Assembly (NCBI GenBank): GCA_934101275.1
Contig: CAKOQM010000002.1
Span: 1 to 61,021 of the forward strand
Reading direction: 5' to 3'
From: an uncultured Bacilli bacterium
GTDB lineage: Bacteria > Bacillota_I > Bacilli_A > RF39 > UBA660
DNA: 61,021 nucleotides
Part shown: in pieces, positions 1 to 8,534 of the stretch
Position numbering within the stretch: position 1 is the stretch's first letter
How the letters are laid out: every line of letters begins with the position of its first letter
Notes under the pieces: model-generated
What the model was told of the DNA's origin: nothing
Databases searched by the model: none
What the model saw: only the letters and a program-made list of their open reading frames with translations
Made by a program: the position numbers and the translations under genes

Positions 1-174
1 GGAAACAAGATTGCTGTAATTAAATTATTAAAAGAAATTACAGGATTAGGACTTGTTGAAGCTAAAGGTTTAGCTGACAATGGTGGAAATGTTAAAGAAA
101 ACGTTCCAACTGAAGAAGCTAACCAAATTAAAGCACAACTTGAAGAAGCTGGCGCTGAAGTAGAACTTGCTTAA
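1..174 (+). CDS. rplL: 50S ribosomal protein L7/L12, C-terminal part (5' end outside window)
   Basis: The open frame from base 1 to TAA at 172-174 encodes the C-terminal domain of ribosomal stalk protein L7/L12. It contains the family signature KLLKEITGLGLVEAKGL and ends EEAGAEVELA. This domain recruits the GTPase translation factors, including EF-G and EF-Tu, which are encoded just downstream. The start and N-terminal dimerisation domain lie outside the window. A rho-independent terminator follows directly, so the rplJL transcript probably ends here. Identification is very secure. Confidence 0.95.
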   Translation, partial: GNKIAVIKLLKEITGLGLVEAKGLADNGGNVKENVPTEEANQIKAQLEEAGAEVELA

Positions 175-181
175 TTAAATT

Positions 182-228
182 AAGAGGCTGAATGGAAATG
201 AATAATTTCTAGTTAGCTTCTTTTTTTT
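182..228 (+). terminator. Intrinsic terminator after rplL
   Basis: The arms AGAGGCTGA and TTAGCTTCT pair with two G-U wobbles and are followed by a run of eight Ts. It lies immediately after the rplL stop codon. Confidence 0.8.
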
Positions 229-293
229 GAAAAATTAGTAGAAATAATAACTAAATTTGGGTAAATCACTCCTTTTTTATTTTTCTAAATAAG

Positions 294-322
294 TTGTTTT
301 AAAGAAGAAAATACATTATAAT
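294..322 (+). promoter_or_regulatory. Sigma-A-type promoter for the small membrane gene cluster
   Basis: TTGTTT (294-299), a 17-bp spacer and TATAAT (317-322), ending 23 bp before the chosen start at 346. It would drive the three-gene cluster 346-1414. Confidence 0.65.
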
Positions 323-345
323 ATTTTCAAGGAATGAGGCATATT

Positions 346-624
346 ATGAAAATAAACGTCATTAATATATTAAAAATTGCGATAATAGTATTAGTTGTTT
401 TATGGATAGGACTACTTACTTTTGACTATTTTAAAGCTCAAAATAACCAAAAACCACTAATTTGTTTAAGTGAAAAAAATTTAGAATTATCTGATGGAAC
501 TTACTATGCATGCAATAGTTTTGGATATAAATATTATGAATATAAAGCTAAAAATGGCGAATCTGGTTATGGTTTTGGAGCTATTTTTGTTAAGAATGAT
601 TTAGAAAAGAAATTAGGTGTTTAG
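346..624 (+). CDS. Small single-pass membrane protein, unknown function
   Basis: This encodes 92 residues. The N-terminus (residues 7-27) is a hydrophobic membrane segment, followed by a short polar, Tyr-rich external domain containing two cysteines. An upstream in-frame ATG exists at 334, but GGAATGAGG (331-339) is well placed as a ribosome binding site for 346, so 346 is chosen. It is the first gene of a three-gene cluster with almost no spacing (2 bp to the next gene). All three have an N-terminal membrane segment and a short external domain, which suggests a shared envelope role. No family is recognised. Confidence 0.6.
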   Translation: MKINVINILKIAIIVLVVLWIGLLTFDYFKAQNNQKPLICLSEKNLELSDGTYYACNSFGYKYYEYKAKNGESGYGFGAIFVKNDLEKKLGV

Positions 625-626
625 AA

Positions 627-1034
627 ATGTATTTAAATAATAAAGGATGGGGCTTAAAAGAAATGATATTATTATCATGCGTTATTTTGGTAGCTGTTTT
701 TGTAGCGGCTATTATGATAAACAATCTTTATAAAGATTTAGATATGAATATAAATGGTAATAATACTTCAAATACATCTAATAGCAGTCAAAATAAAGAT
801 GAAAAATATGCAACAATAGAAAGAAATTTACTTAGTGCAGCTAGAAAATATGCTAGAGAAAATGAACTTGAAGATGAAGAAATTATTGATTCAGATACAT
901 TAATTGATGGAGGTTATCTTACTCTTTCAAAAATGACGAATGAAGATGATACTTGTGAAGGATATGTTACTAAGCAAAATTCATCTTATAAAGCCTATAT
1001 TAGTTGTGAATCATACGAAACGAAAGGCTATTAA
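627..1034 (+). CDS. Type IV pilin-like (pseudopilin) small membrane protein
   Basis: This encodes 135 residues. The N-terminus reads NNKG-WGLKE followed by a roughly 20-residue hydrophobic helix. That matches the prepilin peptidase site: cleavage after Gly7 leaves Trp8 as residue +1 and Glu12 as the conserved Glu at +5. A Ser/Asn-rich linker follows, then a C-terminal module with the pattern TCxGYV...AYIxCxxYETK, whose two cysteines could form a disulfide. The same module ends the next gene, so the two C-termini are paralogous. The stop overlaps the next start as TAATG. Function in pilus or secretion assembly is inference; no pilus ATPase or prepilin peptidase gene is visible in the window. 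Confidence 0.55.
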   Translation: MYLNNKGWGLKEMILLSCVILVAVFVAAIMINNLYKDLDMNINGNNTSNTSNSSQNKDEKYATIERNLLSAARKYARENELEDEEIIDSDTLIDGGYLTLSKMTNEDDTCEGYVTKQNSSYKAYISCESYETKGY

Positions 1035-1414
1035 TGACAAACATAAATTTACAAAGAATGCATAAAATAAGTATTATTTGGGGAATCATAATGATGCTTC
1101 TTGTTTTAGCTTTAACTCTTATTGCCATTTCATATAAAAAAGAAACCAAAGAATATAAAGCCTTTGAAACAAAATTAGAAGAAGCTACTAAAAATTATAT
1201 TGAAAAGGATGGCTTATACCCTGAAGAAGAAATGCATTTAACTCTCACAGAATTATTAAAACTGAATGTCATTGAAACTAACGTTGTTAAAGATAAGACT
1301 TGCCAAGGTTATGTAGATATTAAAAATGATGAACAATTTTTTGATTATGAAGCCTATATCAAATGTGGTAATTATGAAACGAAAAATTTAGATAAGAAAA
1401 AACTTGACGATTAA
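1034..1414 (+). CDS. Small membrane protein with the C-terminal module of its upstream neighbour
   Basis: This encodes 126 residues. A membrane helix at about residues 12-33 is followed by a charged helical stretch and a C-terminal module (KTCQGYV...YEAYIKCGNYETK) that closely parallels the end of the upstream gene. It lacks the G-x4-E prepilin motif. It overlaps the upstream stop by one base (TAATG), which suggests translational coupling. The TTGACG element of the rpsL promoter lies inside its last codons. It is probably a partner of the pilin-like protein in an envelope complex; the exact function is unknown. Confidence 0.55.
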   Translation: MTNINLQRMHKISIIWGIIMMLLVLALTLIAISYKKETKEYKAFETKLEEATKNYIEKDGLYPEEEMHLTLTELLKLNVIETNVVKDKTCQGYVDIKNDEQFFDYEAYIKCGNYETKNLDKKKLDD

Positions 1415-1432
1415 AAAGTTAAATGCTATCAT
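1404..1432 (+). promoter_or_regulatory. Promoter of the rpsL-rpsG-fusA operon
   Basis: TTGACG (1404-1409), a 17-bp spacer and TATCAT (1427-1432). The -35 box lies inside the end of the preceding gene. The predicted transcript has a leader of about 90 bases. Confidence 0.6.
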
Positions 1433-1451
1433 ATTTATGATTTTAAATTGT

Positions 1452-1471
1452 GGTTTTACTCCGGTAAAACC
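1452..1471 (+). promoter_or_regulatory. Leader hairpin with UCCG tetraloop upstream of rpsL
   Basis: GGTTTTAC and GTAAAACC form a perfect 8-bp stem closed C-G over the loop TCCG, a member of the very stable UNCG tetraloop class. No T-run follows, so it is not a normal terminator. Its position in the rpsL 5' leader suggests mRNA stabilisation or autoregulation, which is inference. Confidence 0.6.
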
Positions 1472-1527
1472 GTATTTAAAAATAAAATTGATACACCAGG
1501 ATGTGTGTAAATGGAAAGGAGAAAGTT

Positions 1528-1944
1528 ATGGCTACTATTAACCAACTCGTAAAAAAAGGTAGAGGTAAGAAAACAAGAAAAAGTAAAAGTCCAGTATTAA
1601 ATGTTGGATATAATACTCTTGAAAGAAAACAAACAAATACATCAAGTCCTCAAAAACGTGGTGTTTGTACTCGTGTAGGTACAAAAACTCCAAAGAAACC
1701 GAACTCAGCATTACGTAAATATGCTCGTGTAAGACTTTCAAACGGAAGAGAAGTTGATACTTATATTCCAGGTGAAGGACACAACTTACAAGAACATAGT
1801 GTTGTATTAGTACGTGGTGGACGTGTTAAAGACCTTATCGGTGTACGTTATCATGTAGTTCGTGGAACACTTGATACTCAAGGCGTTCAAAATCGTAAAC
1901 AAGGACGTAGTAAATATGGTACAAAAAGACCAAAAACAAAATAA
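1528..1944 (+). CDS. rpsL: 30S ribosomal protein S12
   Basis: This encodes 138 residues, the usual size for S12, which sits at the decoding centre of the small subunit. The start MATINQLVKKGR and the core KTPKKPNSALRK are diagnostic. An upstream in-frame ATG at 1501 would add nine residues, but GGAAAGGAG at 1513-1521 fits the ATG at 1528 as ribosome binding site and matches the family N-terminus. It is first in the str operon, followed by rpsG and fusA. The leader contains a strong hairpin (1452-1471). Confidence 0.97.
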   Translation: MATINQLVKKGRGKKTRKSKSPVLNVGYNTLERKQTNTSSPQKRGVCTRVGTKTPKKPNSALRKYARVRLSNGREVDTYIPGEGHNLQEHSVVLVRGGRVKDLIGVRYHVVRGTLDTQGVQNRKQGRSKYGTKRPKTK

Positions 1945-1962
1945 TAGAAGGAGGAAATAAAA

Positions 1963-2430
1963 ATGCGTAAAAGAAGAGCAGAAAAAAGAGACGTTTTACC
2001 AGATTCAATTTATAATTCTAAAGTTGTTACAAAATTAATCAACCAAATTATGCAAGATGGTAAAAAAGGTACAGCTCAAAATATTCTTTACGAAGCCTTT
2101 GATATTATTGAAGAAAAAACAGGACGTCCTGCAATCGAAGTATATCAAAGCGCTTTAGAAAACATTACTCCAGCATTAGAGGTTAAATCTCGCCGTGTTG
2201 GTGGAAGTAATTACCAAGTTCCAATTGAAGTTAGTGACGAAAGAGGACAAGCTTTAGCATTAAGATGGCTTGTTAATTACGCTAAAAATAGAAGCGGTAA
2301 AGGTATGGCTTATAAATTAGCTATGGAAATTATCGATGCTTCTAATGGCACTGGTGGTGCTGTTAAAAAACGTGAGGATACTCACAAAATGGCCGAAGCA
2401 AATAAAGCATTTGCTCATTATAGATGGTAG
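1963..2430 (+). CDS. rpsG: 30S ribosomal protein S7
   Basis: This encodes 155 residues and starts MRKRRAEKRDVLPD, the conserved N-terminus of S7. S7 binds the 3' major domain of 16S rRNA and nucleates assembly of the 30S head. The GAAGGAGG ribosome binding site ends 10 bases before the ATG. It lies between rpsL and fusA in the standard str operon order. Length and sequence are ordinary. Confidence 0.97.
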   Translation: MRKRRAEKRDVLPDSIYNSKVVTKLINQIMQDGKKGTAQNILYEAFDIIEEKTGRPAIEVYQSALENITPALEVKSRRVGGSNYQVPIEVSDERGQALALRWLVNYAKNRSGKGMAYKLAMEIIDASNGTGGAVKKREDTHKMAEANKAFAHYRW

Positions 2431-2441
2431 GAGAGTGAACT

Positions 2442-4517
2442 ATGGCAAGAGATGTCTCAATTGACAAAGTAAGAAACCTTGGTATTATGGCTCACATTGA
2501 TGCCGGAAAAACAACATGTACAGAAAGAATCTTATTCCATACCGGTGTAACTCATAAAATTGGTGAAACACATGATGGTGAATCACAAATGGACTGGATG
2601 GATCAAGAAAAAGAAAGAGGTATCACAATTACTTCTGCTGCTACAACAGCTCATTGGAAAGGATACCGTTTCAATATCATCGATACTCCGGGCCACGTAG
2701 ACTTCACTGTTGAAGTTTCTCGTAGTTTACGTGTATTAGATGGTGCTGTATGTTTAATTGATGCCCAAGCTGGTGTCGAACCACAATCAGAAACTGTTTG
2801 GCGTCAAGCTAATGAATTTAAAGTTCCTCGTATGATTTTTGCTAATAAAATGGACAAAATGGGTGCCGACTTTGAATATTCATTAGGAACTATTAAAGAT
2901 CGTTTAGGCGTTGATACCAAACCAATCGAATGGCCTATCGGTGCTGAAAGTGACTTCAATGGAATCATTGATTTAGTTACAATGAAAGCATATCAATATG
3001 ATGGAAAACAAGATGAAAGTCCTGTTGAAATCGAAATTCCTGAAAACTTAAAAGACTTGGCAATGCAAAAACACAATGAGTTAATTGAAACTGTTGTTGA
3101 ATTTGACGATGCTATGATGGAAAAATATTTAAATGGTGAAGAACTTACTCTAGAAGAAATCAAACATTGTATCCGTATTGGTACACTTGAAAATAAATTC
3201 TTCCCAGTATTATGTGGTACAGCTTTAGGAAATATTGGTGTTAAATTATTGCTTGATGCTGTTATTGACTATTTACCTGCACCTACAGATATTGAAGCTA
3301 TTGATTGTACAGATTTAAAAACTGGCGAAGACGTTAAACGTCATCCTAGTGATTCTGAACCATTCACAGCTTTAGCATTTAAAATTATGACAGACCCATT
3401 CGTTGGACGTCTTGCATTCTTCCGTGTATATTCTGGAAAATTGACAAGTGGTTCTTATGTACTTAATAGTACAAAAGACGTTAAAGAAAGAATTGGACGT
3501 ATTTTACAAATGCATGCCAATACTCGTAAAGAAATTACAGAAGTTTACTGTGGTGAAATTGCTGCTGCTGTAGGTCTTAAAAATACAACAACAGCTGACA
3601 CATTATGTGATGAAAAAAATGCCGTTATCATGAAAGGTATGGAATTCCCATTACCAGTTATTGATGAAGCTATTGAACCAAAATCAAAAGCTGATCAAGA
3701 AAAAATGGCAATAGCTTTACAAAAATTAGCTGAAGAAGATCCAACATTTAAATATAAAACAGATGCAGAAACTGGTCAAACAATCATTAGCGGTATGGGT
3801 GAATTACACTTAGATATCCTAGTTGATCGTATGAGACGTGAATTTAACGTCGAAGCTAATATTGGTCGTCCTCAAGTTGCTTACCGTGAAACATTAACAC
3901 AAACTGCTGAATGTGAAGGTAAATATATTAAACAATCAGGTGGACGTGGACAATATGGTCATGTTTGGGTACGTTTTGAACCTAACAAAGACAAAGGTTA
4001 TGAATTTGTTGACGCTATCGTTGGTGGTGTTGTTCCTCGTGAATATATTCCAGTAACAGATAAAGGATTACAAGAAGCAATGGCTGGCGGTATTTTAGCT
4101 GGATATCCTATGGTTGATGTTAAAGCAACTTTATTTGATGGTTCTTACCATGATGTCGACTCATCAGAAATGGCTTTCAAAATTGCTGCTAGTATGGCTT
4201 TAAAAGAAGCTAAAAATAAATGTAAACCTGTCTTACTTGAACCTATTATGAAAGTAAGCGTTACTGTACCAGATGAATACATGGGTAATGTAATGGGTGA
4301 CTTAACAAGCCGTCGTGGTCGTCCTCTAGGACAAGAATCACGTGGTAATGCACTACAAATCACAGCAATGGTTCCTCTTGCAGAAATGTTTGGTTATGCC
4401 ACTACTTTACGTAGTAATACACAAGGTCGTGGAAACTTCGTTATGGAACTTGATCATTATGAAGAAGTACCAAAATCTATTTCTGAAGAAATCATTAAGA
4501 AAAATAGTGCTAACTAA
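2442..4517 (+). CDS. fusA: Translation elongation factor G
   Basis: This encodes 691 residues, full length for EF-G, the GTPase that drives ribosomal translocation. Visible motifs are the G1 P-loop AHIDAGKTT, DTPGHVDF (G3) and NKMD (G4). Later domains include SGMGELHLDIL and the domain IV stretch SGGRGQYGHVW. It starts 11 bases after rpsG and shares its transcript. tuf follows after a gap with its own promoter. Confidence 0.97.
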   Translation: MARDVSIDKVRNLGIMAHIDAGKTTCTERILFHTGVTHKIGETHDGESQMDWMDQEKERGITITSAATTAHWKGYRFNIIDTPGHVDFTVEVSRSLRVLDGAVCLIDAQAGVEPQSETVWRQANEFKVPRMIFANKMDKMGADFEYSLGTIKDRLGVDTKPIEWPIGAESDFNGIIDLVTMKAYQYDGKQDESPVEIEIPENLKDLAMQKHNELIETVVEFDDAMMEKYLNGEELTLEEIKHCIRIGTLENKFFPVLCGTALGNIGVKLLLDAVIDYLPAPTDIEAIDCTDLKTGEDVKRHPSDSEPFTALAFKIMTDPFVGRLAFFRVYSGKLTSGSYVLNSTKDVKERIGRILQMHANTRKEITEVYCGEIAAAVGLKNTTTADTLCDEKNAVIMKGMEFPLPVIDEAIEPKSKADQEKMAIALQKLAEEDPTFKYKTDAETGQTIISGMGELHLDILVDRMRREFNVEANIGRPQVAYRETLTQTAECEGKYIKQSGGRGQYGHVWVRFEPNKDKGYEFVDAIVGGVVPREYIPVTDKGLQEAMAGGILAGYPMVDVKATLFDGSYHDVDSSEMAFKIAASMALKEAKNKCKPVLLEPIMKVSVTVPDEYMGNVMGDLTSRRGRPLGQESRGNALQITAMVPLAEMFGYATTLRSNTQGRGNFVMELDHYEEVPKSISEEIIKKNSAN

Positions 4518-4526
4518 AAATAATAC

Positions 4527-4555
4527 TTGAATTTAATTCAAGCATTAGATAAAAT
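4527..4555 (+). promoter_or_regulatory. Internal promoter for tuf
   Basis: TTGAAT (4527-4532), a 17-bp spacer and TAAAAT (4550-4555) lie in the 67-bp fusA-tuf gap. The -35 region overlaps a small palindrome (CTTGAAT-TTA-ATTCAAG). A separate tuf promoter would allow extra EF-Tu synthesis. Confidence 0.55.
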
Positions 4556-4584
4556 AGAAGAGATGAAAGGAAGAAAAAAATATT

Positions 4585-5751
4585 ATGGCAAAAGAAAAAT
4601 TTGATCGTTCAAAAGTGCATGTTAATATTGGTACAATTGGTCACGTTGACCATGGTAAAACAACATTAACTGCTGCTATTACTAAATTATTTGGTAACTT
4701 TGTTGCATATGAAGATATCGACAAAGCTCCAGAAGAAAGAGAAAGAGGTATTACAATTAATACTTCTCACGTTGAGTATCAAACTGAAAAACGTCATTAT
4801 GCTCACGTAGACTGCCCAGGCCATGCTGACTATGTTAAAAACATGATTACTGGTGCTGCTCAAATGGATGGTGCTATCCTTGTAGTTTCTGCTGCAGATG
4901 GTCCTATGCCTCAAACAAGAGAACATATCTTATTATCTCGTCAAGTTGGCGTTCCTAAGATTGTTGTTTACATGAACAAATGTGATCAAGTAGATGATCC
5001 AGAATTATTAGACTTAGTAGAAATGGAAATTCGTGAGTTATTAGGCGAATATGGATATGACAGTGAATGTCCAGTAATCCGTGGTTCTGCATTAAAAGCT
5101 CTTGAAGGAGATCCTGAAGCTGAACAATCTATTCGTGATTTAATGGCTGCAGTTGATGAATATATTCCAGATCCAGTTCGTGATACAGATAAACCATTCT
5201 TAATGAGTATTGAAGATGTCTTCACTATTTCAGGACGTGGTACTGTTGTTACAGGACGTGTTGAACGTGGACAATTAAATCTAAATGATGAAGTTGAAAT
5301 CGTTGGATTAAAGGATACTAAGAAAACTGTTGTTACAGGTATTGAAATGTTTAGAAAATCACTTGACTTTGCTCAAGCTGGTGACAATGCTGGTGTATTA
5401 TTACGTGGTATTGCTCGTGAAGATGTTGAACGTGGACAAGTTCTTGCTAAACCAGGAAGTGTTACACCTCATCATAAATTCAAAGCTAGCGTTTACGTAT
5501 TAACTAAAGAAGAAGGCGGACGTCATACTCCATTCTTCTCAAATTACAGACCACAATTCTATTTCCGTACTACTGACGTAACTGGTGTTATCGAGTTACC
5601 AGAAGGTGTTGAAATGGTTATGCCTGGTGATAACGTAGATATGACTGTTGAATTAATTGCTCCAGTAGCATTAGAAAAAGGTACTAAATTCTCTATCCGT
5701 GAAGGTGGACGTACTGTTGGTGCCGGAGTTGTATCTGAAATCGTTGAATAA
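4585..5751 (+). CDS. tuf: Translation elongation factor Tu
   Basis: This encodes 388 residues, slightly shorter than the roughly 394 usual for EF-Tu. It contains GHVDHGKTT (G1), the RGITIN switch I, DCPGHADYVKNMI (G3) and NKCD (G4), followed by complete domains II and III. EF-Tu delivers aminoacyl-tRNA to the ribosome. The small length difference lies in domain I after the P-loop (LFGNFVAYEDIDKAPEER), where the family usually has a few more residues. It ends at a strong terminator and has its own promoter upstream. Confidence 0.97.
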   Translation: MAKEKFDRSKVHVNIGTIGHVDHGKTTLTAAITKLFGNFVAYEDIDKAPEERERGITINTSHVEYQTEKRHYAHVDCPGHADYVKNMITGAAQMDGAILVVSAADGPMPQTREHILLSRQVGVPKIVVYMNKCDQVDDPELLDLVEMEIRELLGEYGYDSECPVIRGSALKALEGDPEAEQSIRDLMAAVDEYIPDPVRDTDKPFLMSIEDVFTISGRGTVVTGRVERGQLNLNDEVEIVGLKDTKKTVVTGIEMFRKSLDFAQAGDNAGVLLRGIAREDVERGQVLAKPGSVTPHHKFKASVYVLTKEEGGRHTPFFSNYRPQFYFRTTDVTGVIELPEGVEMVMPGDNVDMTVELIAPVALEKGTKFSIREGGRTVGAGVVSEIVE

Positions 5752-5760
5752 TACGACTTT

Positions 5761-5792
5761 AAAAAGTGCTGATGAATATCAGTGCTTTTTTT
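5761..5792 (+). terminator. Intrinsic terminator after tuf
   Basis: A 13-bp stem (AAAAAGTGCTGAT with ATCAGTGCTTTTT, two wobble pairs) over the loop GAAT is followed by Ts. Confidence 0.85.
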
Positions 5793-5807
5793 GTGATTTT
5801 AAAACTC

Positions 5808-5835
5808 TTTACAATTTAGACATTTGTGATATAAT
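5808..5835 (+). promoter_or_regulatory. Extended -10 promoter for the femX-gmk genes
   Basis: TTTACA (5808-5813), a 16-bp spacer and TATAAT (5830-5835) preceded by TGA. The promoter ends 26 bp before the ATG at 5862. Confidence 0.65.
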
Positions 5836-5861
5836 AAATTTCAACTAAAAGGGGTGATACC

Positions 5862-7133
5862 ATGAGCATAAGAGAATTAACTATCGATGAATTCAATGCT
5901 TTTGTTAGAAACAGTCCATTAGGAACACATTATCAAACTTTTAACTACGCTCTTTTGATGGGAGAAAACGGATATGAATACGAACTTATTGGGATGTATA
6001 ATGAATATAATCAATTAAAAGCCGCAAGTTTAATTCTTTTCAAAAATTTAAAAATGAATTACAAATATGGTTATGCACCTAAAGGTTTTATCTTAGATTA
6101 TTTTAACCAAGAAGTTGTAAATGAATTTGCTACACTTTTGAAAAGTTATTATAAAAAGAAAAAAGTAATTTTCATTAAAATTAATCCAGAGGTTGCCATT
6201 AGTGAAATTGACAAAGAAAATGGTTTGAAAACATATAATTGGAATTATGATATTTTACAAATTATGGAAGATGCTGGTTTTAAAAAATTAAAAGATAATC
6301 TATATTTTGAATCTATTTTGCCTCGTTTTAGTGCTGTTGTATCATTGAAAAATTATTGCATGGATAATGTTTCAAAAAATACTCGTAATAAAATAAGACG
6401 AGCACATCATAAAGGCCTTCATATTGAATTAGCAGAAAAATCAGGAATTGATATTTTACAAAAATTCATTAAAAATAAACGAACTATTAATGAATATTAT
6501 TATAAAGATTATTATAATGTATTTAAAAAAGATGATATGATTGATTTATTTTTAGTTAGTATTGATTCAGAAGAATTTTTAATGAATTCTAGATCTTTAT
6601 ATGAAAAAGAATTAGAAATAAATAATCGTTTAGTAAATTTACTAAATAGGGAAAATAATCAACGTAATTTAAATAAGAAAATGGATTCAGATCGAAAAAT
6701 ATTAAACTATAAGCAAGATGTGAAATTAGCAACCGAATTAAATACAAAGAAAGATAAGATATATATTGCTGGTGCTTTAGTTATTAAATATCAAAATCGT
6801 ATTCAAATTTTAATAAGTGGTTATGATAAAAAATATAAATCTTTTGATGCTAATTATTTTTTACATGATGAAATATTAAAGTATTACAAAAAAAATTATG
6901 ATTATGCTGAATTAAATGGCTTAACAGGAGATTTTTCTAAAGAAAATCCTTATTTAGGACTTAATGAATTTAAAATTGGTTTTAATCCCCGAATTTATGA
7001 ATATATTGGCGAATTTGATTTACCTCTTAATGAGAAAAAATATATGAAAATGCGTTCTAATGGAGAATTAGCTAAAATATTTAATAAACCAAATCAAAAA
7101 ATAAAAAAAGCAAAGGATGAAACTCATGATTAA
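5862..7133 (+). CDS. FemAB/MurM-type aminoacyltransferase (peptidoglycan bridge)
   Basis: This encodes 423 residues. It belongs to the FemABX family, which transfers amino acids from aminoacyl-tRNA to the peptidoglycan stem peptide at the inner membrane face. Evidence is the N-terminal FNAFVRNSPLGTHYQTFNY block, two acyltransferase-like halves and, at roughly residues 235-285, a highly charged Asn/Lys/Glu stretch that fits the antiparallel coiled-coil arm of FemA. The C-terminus is family-like (YAELNGLTGDF...NPYLGLNEFKIGFNP). GGGGTGAT is the ribosome binding site. It overlaps gmk by 8 bases. Which residue it adds cannot be told from sequence. Confidence 0.85.
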   Translation: MSIRELTIDEFNAFVRNSPLGTHYQTFNYALLMGENGYEYELIGMYNEYNQLKAASLILFKNLKMNYKYGYAPKGFILDYFNQEVVNEFATLLKSYYKKKKVIFIKINPEVAISEIDKENGLKTYNWNYDILQIMEDAGFKKLKDNLYFESILPRFSAVVSLKNYCMDNVSKNTRNKIRRAHHKGLHIELAEKSGIDILQKFIKNKRTINEYYYKDYYNVFKKDDMIDLFLVSIDSEEFLMNSRSLYEKELEINNRLVNLLNRENNQRNLNKKMDSDRKILNYKQDVKLATELNTKKDKIYIAGALVIKYQNRIQILISGYDKKYKSFDANYFLHDEILKYYKKNYDYAELNGLTGDFSKENPYLGLNEFKIGFNPRIYEYIGEFDLPLNEKKYMKMRSNGELAKIFNKPNQKIKKAKDETHD

Positions 7134-7806
7134 ACAAAAACAAAGTGGACAACTTATTATTATTTCAGGTACCACCTGTGCCGGTAAAGGAACGGTTGTA
7201 AAAGAACTTTTAAAGAGAAACGAAAATTTATCTTTATCTATTTCCTATACTTCTCGTCCTAAAAGAGAAGGCGAAATCGATGGTAAAGATTATTATTTTG
7301 TTAGTTCGGAAGAATTTGAACAAAAAATTGCTAATAATGACTTTTTAGAATATGCCAAAGTTCAATATGGTAAATATTATGGTACTCCAAAATCTGAAGT
7401 AAAAGAATTACTTGCCAAAGGTAAAGATGTTATTTTAGAAATTGACGTTCAAGGTGCTAAACAGATTAAAGAAATGTTTCCTGAAACGATTTTAATTTTC
7501 ATTATGGCGCCAAGTATGAGTGAGGTAAAAAGAAGAATTAAAGAACGTGGTAAAGAAAGTAATGAACAAATTATTGAACGTTTTAAAGTTGCTTATAATG
7601 AATTAAATGAAATTAATAAATATAATTATGTGGTTGTCAATGATGAAGTAGAAAACGCTGTTAGAAAAATTGAAGCCATTTTACTTAGTGAAAAATGTCG
7701 TGTTGACCGTATTGAAGAAATGGCTGTTGAAAATCAAGAAGAAATCATTCATGAATTTTTAATAGATAAAGAATTCAATAATACTCCTTTTCATATTGAT
7801 GAATAA
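7126..7806 (+). CDS. gmk: Guanylate kinase
   Basis: This encodes 226 residues. It phosphorylates GMP to GDP using ATP. The P-loop is SGTTCAGKGT, and the GMP-binding region follows as YTSRPKREGEIDGKDYYF with EIDVQGAKQIK. The longer reading from 7117 is unlikely because AAAGG (7112-7116) directly abuts that ATG and is properly spaced for the ATG at 7126. It overlaps the end of the FemX-like gene. The Cys in the P-loop is a minor variation. Confidence 0.93.
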   Translation: MIKQKQSGQLIIISGTTCAGKGTVVKELLKRNENLSLSISYTSRPKREGEIDGKDYYFVSSEEFEQKIANNDFLEYAKVQYGKYYGTPKSEVKELLAKGKDVILEIDVQGAKQIKEMFPETILIFIMAPSMSEVKRRIKERGKESNEQIIERFKVAYNELNEINKYNYVVVNDEVENAVRKIEAILLSEKCRVDRIEEMAVENQEEIIHEFLIDKEFNNTPFHIDE

Positions 7807-7831
7807 AAATGCAAAAAAAGTTGTGATATGC

Positions 7832-7837
7832 TATAAT
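7832..7837 (+). promoter_or_regulatory. Probable -10 box for the DUF308 gene
   Basis: TATAAT lies 20 bp before the ATG at 7858. The -35 region (ATGCAA at 17 bp spacing) is weak. Confidence 0.4.
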
Positions 7838-7857
7838 AAGCTCAAGAAGGTGTTAAA

Positions 7858-8505
7858 ATGTATAATGATTTAGATGAAAAAAAAGAAAACAAACCAAAAT
7901 TTCAATTTTTAAGAAATATTTTTCGTAAAAGAACAAAGCGGTTAATGACAGATATTGATCGTTTGTTTAGCAAAATTATGTGGATGGATATTGCTTTATC
8001 TATTTGCTTAACGCTTGTAGGCCTTATCTTCTTGGTTTATCCTGATGTCAGTGTGACGGTTATAGGAATTATTTTCGGTTTATTAATTATTGTTTTAGGT
8101 AGTGTTTTAATCTATACTTACTTAAAACGTAGAGAAATTCCTTTATTTAGATTTAATTTGCTTTATGGTGTGTTAGGGATTGTTCTAGGATTTTTAACGC
8201 TTATTAATCCTTTTACATTTACTCAAATCATTACTATTTTTATTGGGATCTGTGTGTTATATATGGCTGTTATTAAGATTGATTTTGCTATACGTTTAAA
8301 ATTAATTGAAGAGAAAAGCTGGTTATTTTTAGTCCTAAGTGCTTTACTTGAGATCTTTATGGGTATATTAATACTTATTAATCCATTTAGTAATCTCGTT
8401 ATTACAGAACTTGCCGGAGCCTATTTTGTTTTATGTGGTATTTTAAATTGTACCGATGCTGTTTTAACTAAGAATCGTGCCATTGATTTCTTAGAAAACT
8501 TATAA
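7858..8505 (+). CDS. DUF308/HdeD-family membrane protein
   Basis: This encodes 215 residues. After a basic cytosolic N-terminus of about 40 residues come six hydrophobic segments arranged as three two-helix units with recurring LVYPD / LINPF turns after each glycine-rich helix. This is the layout of the DUF308 (HdeD-like) family. Some members are linked to acid stress, but no function can be assigned here. It ends at a bidirectional terminator shared with convergent addA. Confidence 0.75.
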   Translation: MYNDLDEKKENKPKFQFLRNIFRKRTKRLMTDIDRLFSKIMWMDIALSICLTLVGLIFLVYPDVSVTVIGIIFGLLIIVLGSVLIYTYLKRREIPLFRFNLLYGVLGIVLGFLTLINPFTFTQIITIFIGICVLYMAVIKIDFAIRLKLIEEKSWLFLVLSALLEIFMGILILINPFSNLVITELAGAYFVLCGILNCTDAVLTKNRAIDFLENL

Positions 8506-8534
8506 AAAAAGTCCATTTGATTTGGACTTTTTTT
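8504..8534. terminator. Bidirectional terminator between DUF308 gene and addA
   Basis: AAAAAAAGTCC pairs with GGACTTTTTTT around a 9-base loop. The A-tract and T-tract serve both converging genes. Confidence 0.85.

Noticed and set aside
1538..1741. Minus-strand ORF inside rpsL
   Set aside because: Shadow of a highly conserved ribosomal gene; no ribosome binding site or family.
4342..4530. Plus-strand ORF overlapping the end of fusA in another frame
   Set aside because: Out-of-frame reading of conserved EF-G sequence, without a ribosome binding site.
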